Source: Prorocentrum cordatum
Lineage: Eukaryota; Sar; Dinophyceae; Prorocentrales; Prorocentraceae
Reading direction: 5' to 3'
Assembly (NCBI GenBank): GCA_963575745.1
Contig: CAUYUJ010000930.1
Span: forward strand, 1 to 64,000
Length of the DNA stretch: 64,000 bases
How positions within the stretch are numbered: the first letter of the stretch is position 1; each line of letters begins with the position of its first letter. The notes beneath the pieces were generated by a model, which saw only the letters and a program-made list of their open reading frames with translations, searched no databases and had not been told where the DNA came from. A program made the translations under genes and the position numbers. Positions 61,806-64,000 of this stretch are shown here, in pieces.

Positions 61806-61882
61806 TCCTCCTCGTCGTTTTCCTCCTCCTCCTCCTCTTCCTCCTCCTCCTCCTCCTCCTCCTCCTCCTCCTCCTCCTCCTC
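61806..61882 (+). repeat. CCT trinucleotide tract
   Basis: CCT with a few CTT; pure from about 61842. Confidence 0.9.
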
Positions 61883-61889
61883 CGTGATC

Positions 61890-62580
61890 CGAGGGGCGCG
61901 CGACTTCGTCGACGGAGAGAAGGCCGTTGCCCACGTCCACGTCGAGCACCGGGCCCTGGAGGCGCTCCCGCGCGGGCAGAGCCCCGCGAGGAGGAGGGAG
62001 CCAGGGCGTCGGAGACCTGGGCCGTCCCTTTCGGGCACACGCCGCGGGGTGGACCAGAAAAGAAACGACACCACCCCACGGCCCCACGGGCTGCAGCGTA
62101 CAGTCGGGGCGCCAACCTACTGCACCCTGGATAAGGAACGAGGCCCCTGTTTCCCGAAAGCTGAGCTTCGATTTCCCATGGGGAACCTCAGGGGAACCGA
62201 AGGCAAACTGCACAACAATCAAAGAACACCGAGCCCCTCCCCAACGAAAAGGGCTTCTTCAGCGCCCCGACCGTATAACGGGACATCTGGCGCGGGTTTT
62301 TGCACGCTAGACGCCACGGACCCCGATGGGCCGTAGCGCAACATGGAGGGCCGTAGGCGGGGTGGTGTCGTTTGGCTCTTGGCCGACTGGGAGCCCGTGG
62401 ACCTGGCGCGCGGGCGTCCGGTCCACGGATCGGGAAAAAACGTCCCCCGAAACGTGAGGCTGGTGCCGCCCGATCCCGCGCCACGGCGAGGCCTGCTGGT
62501 GGGCCCCAGGCGCTGCGCGGGCCTGTCGGGACCAGATTAGTCCCACCCGCAGTGATAGGGGCCCTTTTTTTTTCTTTTTT
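61890..62580. other. GC-rich unassigned stretch with internal inverted similarity
   Basis: The word GGGGTGGTGTCGTTT occurs on the plus strand near 62357 and on the minus strand near 62075, so the two sides may be diverged inverted copies. No gene is recognised. Confidence 0.35.
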
Positions 62581-62584
62581 CTTG

Positions 62585-62646
62585 AGGACTGCCTTTGAGG
62601 CGAGGGCCCCCGCACAGATAAGGGCCCTCGCCTCAAAGGCAGTCCT
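62585..62646. repeat. Perfect foldback, 25-bp arms, 12-nt loop
   Basis: The left arm 62585-62609 (AGGACTGCCTTTGAGGCGAG and on) is the exact reverse complement of 62622-62646. Loop CCGCACAGATAA. Confidence 0.95.
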
Positions 62647-62984
62647 GACAGCGACGGTCCATCTCCAAAGCAGAGCATTGGAGGCCCAGAAGCGGGCACC
62701 AGCACCAACACAGGGGGCTGCCTCCACATGGGGAAGATAATCCTAGATTTGGGTGTCGGTGGCAATATTTCGGTCACCTTGGAAGCCAGAATATTACCAC
62801 CATCACCGAGATCGGGATCTTCTTCCCTCGGTGGAGGCACACCGCCGATATTGGCAGTAGGTGTCAACGTCTAGGCCTGCGAGAAAAAACAAAACATGTT
62901 ACTTCAGCGGCTGTGGTATTGCATGTATGATGGAAGCTGCGCCAACATGCGTGCAAATGTGGAGAACTACCACCGCGCACATGC

Positions 62985-63579
62985 ATGCGTACATACATAC
63001 ATACATACATGTATATAAACATGCATACATGCATGCATGCATGCATGTATACATACATACATACATACATACATACATACATACATGCATGCATACATGC
63101 ATGCATGCATGCATACATGCATGCATGCATGCATGCAGGCAGGCAGGCAGGCAGGCAGGCAGACATACATACATACATACATGCATGCATGAATGCATGC
63201 ATGTATACATACATGCATGCATGCATACATACATACATACATACACACATATATATAGATATACATACATACATATATACATACATACATGCATACATAC
63301 ATGCATACATATATACATACATACATACATACATACATACATGCATACATACATACATACATACATACATGCATGCATACATACATACATACATACATAC
63401 ATACATACATACATACACACATATATATATATATATATATATATCCATACATACATACATACATACATACATACATACATACATACATACATACATACAC
63501 ACGTACATACACACGTACATACATACATACATACATACATACATACATACATACAGACAGACAGACAGACAGACAGACA

Positions 63580-63610
<31 letters not shown>

Positions 63611-63620
63611 GTACACCTAT
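62985..63620 (+). repeat. CATA/CATG tetranucleotide array
   Basis: CATA with CATG, CAGG, CAGA and TATA sub-blocks. The long Tyr/Ile/His/Thr frames are translation of the repeat. Confidence 0.95.
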
Positions 63621-63653
63621 ATATACACATACAGAAACACCGAAACTTCGTTC

Positions 63654-63890
63654 TTAACCAAATGCCTGAGCGTTCAATTCTAGCACGAATGACACGACGA
63701 CAAGCCGCTCCCACTCGTCGCGCACTGGACCCGAAGTCCCTCCGCCGCCCGCGCTGCCCAGCCGCACCAGCACGATCACGGCGGGAAGGCGTTTCCGAGG
63801 CAAGCGTGCTGCCCAGCCACACCACCAGCGCGCCGAGGAGGAGCGGCGCACGCTCAGCTCGGCAACAGTGGCCATAAACTGCGCAGCCAA
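63654..63890 (-). CDS. Hypothetical ORF at the right end
   Basis: 78 residues. An internal ATG at 63872 gives MATVAELSV, then Arg/Ser/Trp-rich sequence, a hydrophobic stretch (PAVIVLVRLGSAGGG) and VVVSFVLELNAQAFG before the stop. No family is recognised. Other frames are open over the same DNA. Confidence 0.15.
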   Translation of the reverse strand: MAAQFMATVAELSVRRSSSARWWCGWAARLPRKRLPAVIVLVRLGSAGGGGTSGPVRDEWERLVVVSFVLELNAQAFG

Positions 63891-64000
63891 AATGTGTCTA
63901 TATCCACTGCCGCGGGGTCCTGTTCTGGAGACACGCGGAGATCCCAGGGCACAACTCCGAAGCGGTGGATGTGGACATATGCTGGCGGTGGTGGATGAGA

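Noticed and set aside
62861-63877. Tyr/Ile/His/Thr and Met/Tyr/Val/Cys repeat proteins
   Set aside because: Translation of the CATA/CATG array.

Overview
The window reads as nuclear DNA of a GC-rich dinoflagellate (inference). The reasons are: a large Ty1/copia-type retroelement whose Gag carries CCCH zinc fingers and which is followed by a methyltransferase-like domain, an arrangement I associate with dinoflagellate copia elements; extreme microsatellite content in every unit size; and a 20/22 match to the reverse complement of the dinoflagellate spliced leader at 36900-36921. There are no bacterial-style operons, tRNAs or rRNAs that I can recognise, and no intact single-copy host gene that I can name.

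Region 1 (1-23.4 kb) is one long minus-strand coding run. In transcription order it holds Gag-like ORFs with Cys-rich and coiled-coil segments (23.3-20.0 kb), a CCCH nucleocapsid-like ORF (19.9-18.8), an aspartic protease (18.2-18.0), an integrase in three frames (17.8-16.25), reverse transcriptase plus RNase H (15.1-12.3) and a cytosine-methyltransferase-like domain (12.3-11.1). About 9 kb of further ORFs follow, among them an SGNH/GDSL hydrolase-like domain split by a frameshift (9.5-8.25), a Cys/CCCH-rich ORF, an 869-residue proline-rich ORF and a 555-residue ORF. Neighbouring ORFs overlap and change frame, with few internal stops. Scattered through all of it are more than 30 very short palindromes, 19 of them perfect 11-mers with a CT-N-AG centre. 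A 77-bp satellite-type element (about 431-1885) interrupts the run near its 3' end, and coding-like sequence resumes beyond it to the window edge.

Region 2 (23.5-40 kb) holds a 64-bp repeat family, a decayed minus-strand gene-like block (24.9-29 kb), a series of microsatellites and minisatellites, two small inverted-repeat elements (MITE-like), an imperfect 240-bp foldback and an OTU-like pseudogene fragment (34.6-35.1).

Region 3 (40.8-49.5 kb) holds two copies of a minus-strand element encoding a CCHC zinc knuckle, an unknown domain and a GIY-YIG nuclease motif. Copy A (40.85-43.48 kb) lies between 73-bp direct repeats. Copy B (47.62-49.48 kb) is 5' truncated. A 2.1-kb CCAG tetranucleotide array and a GCAAT pentanucleotide array separate the copies.

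Region 4 (49.5-64 kb) is mostly low-complexity DNA (CCT, AGT and CATA tracts) with a second, longer copy of the 77-bp satellite element (about 54.38-56.35 kb) and a perfect 25-bp foldback at 62.6 kb. The functional content of the window is therefore almost entirely mobile-element machinery: packaging (Gag), maturation (protease), integration, reverse transcription, possible DNA or nucleotide modification, and an esterase-like activity of unknown use.
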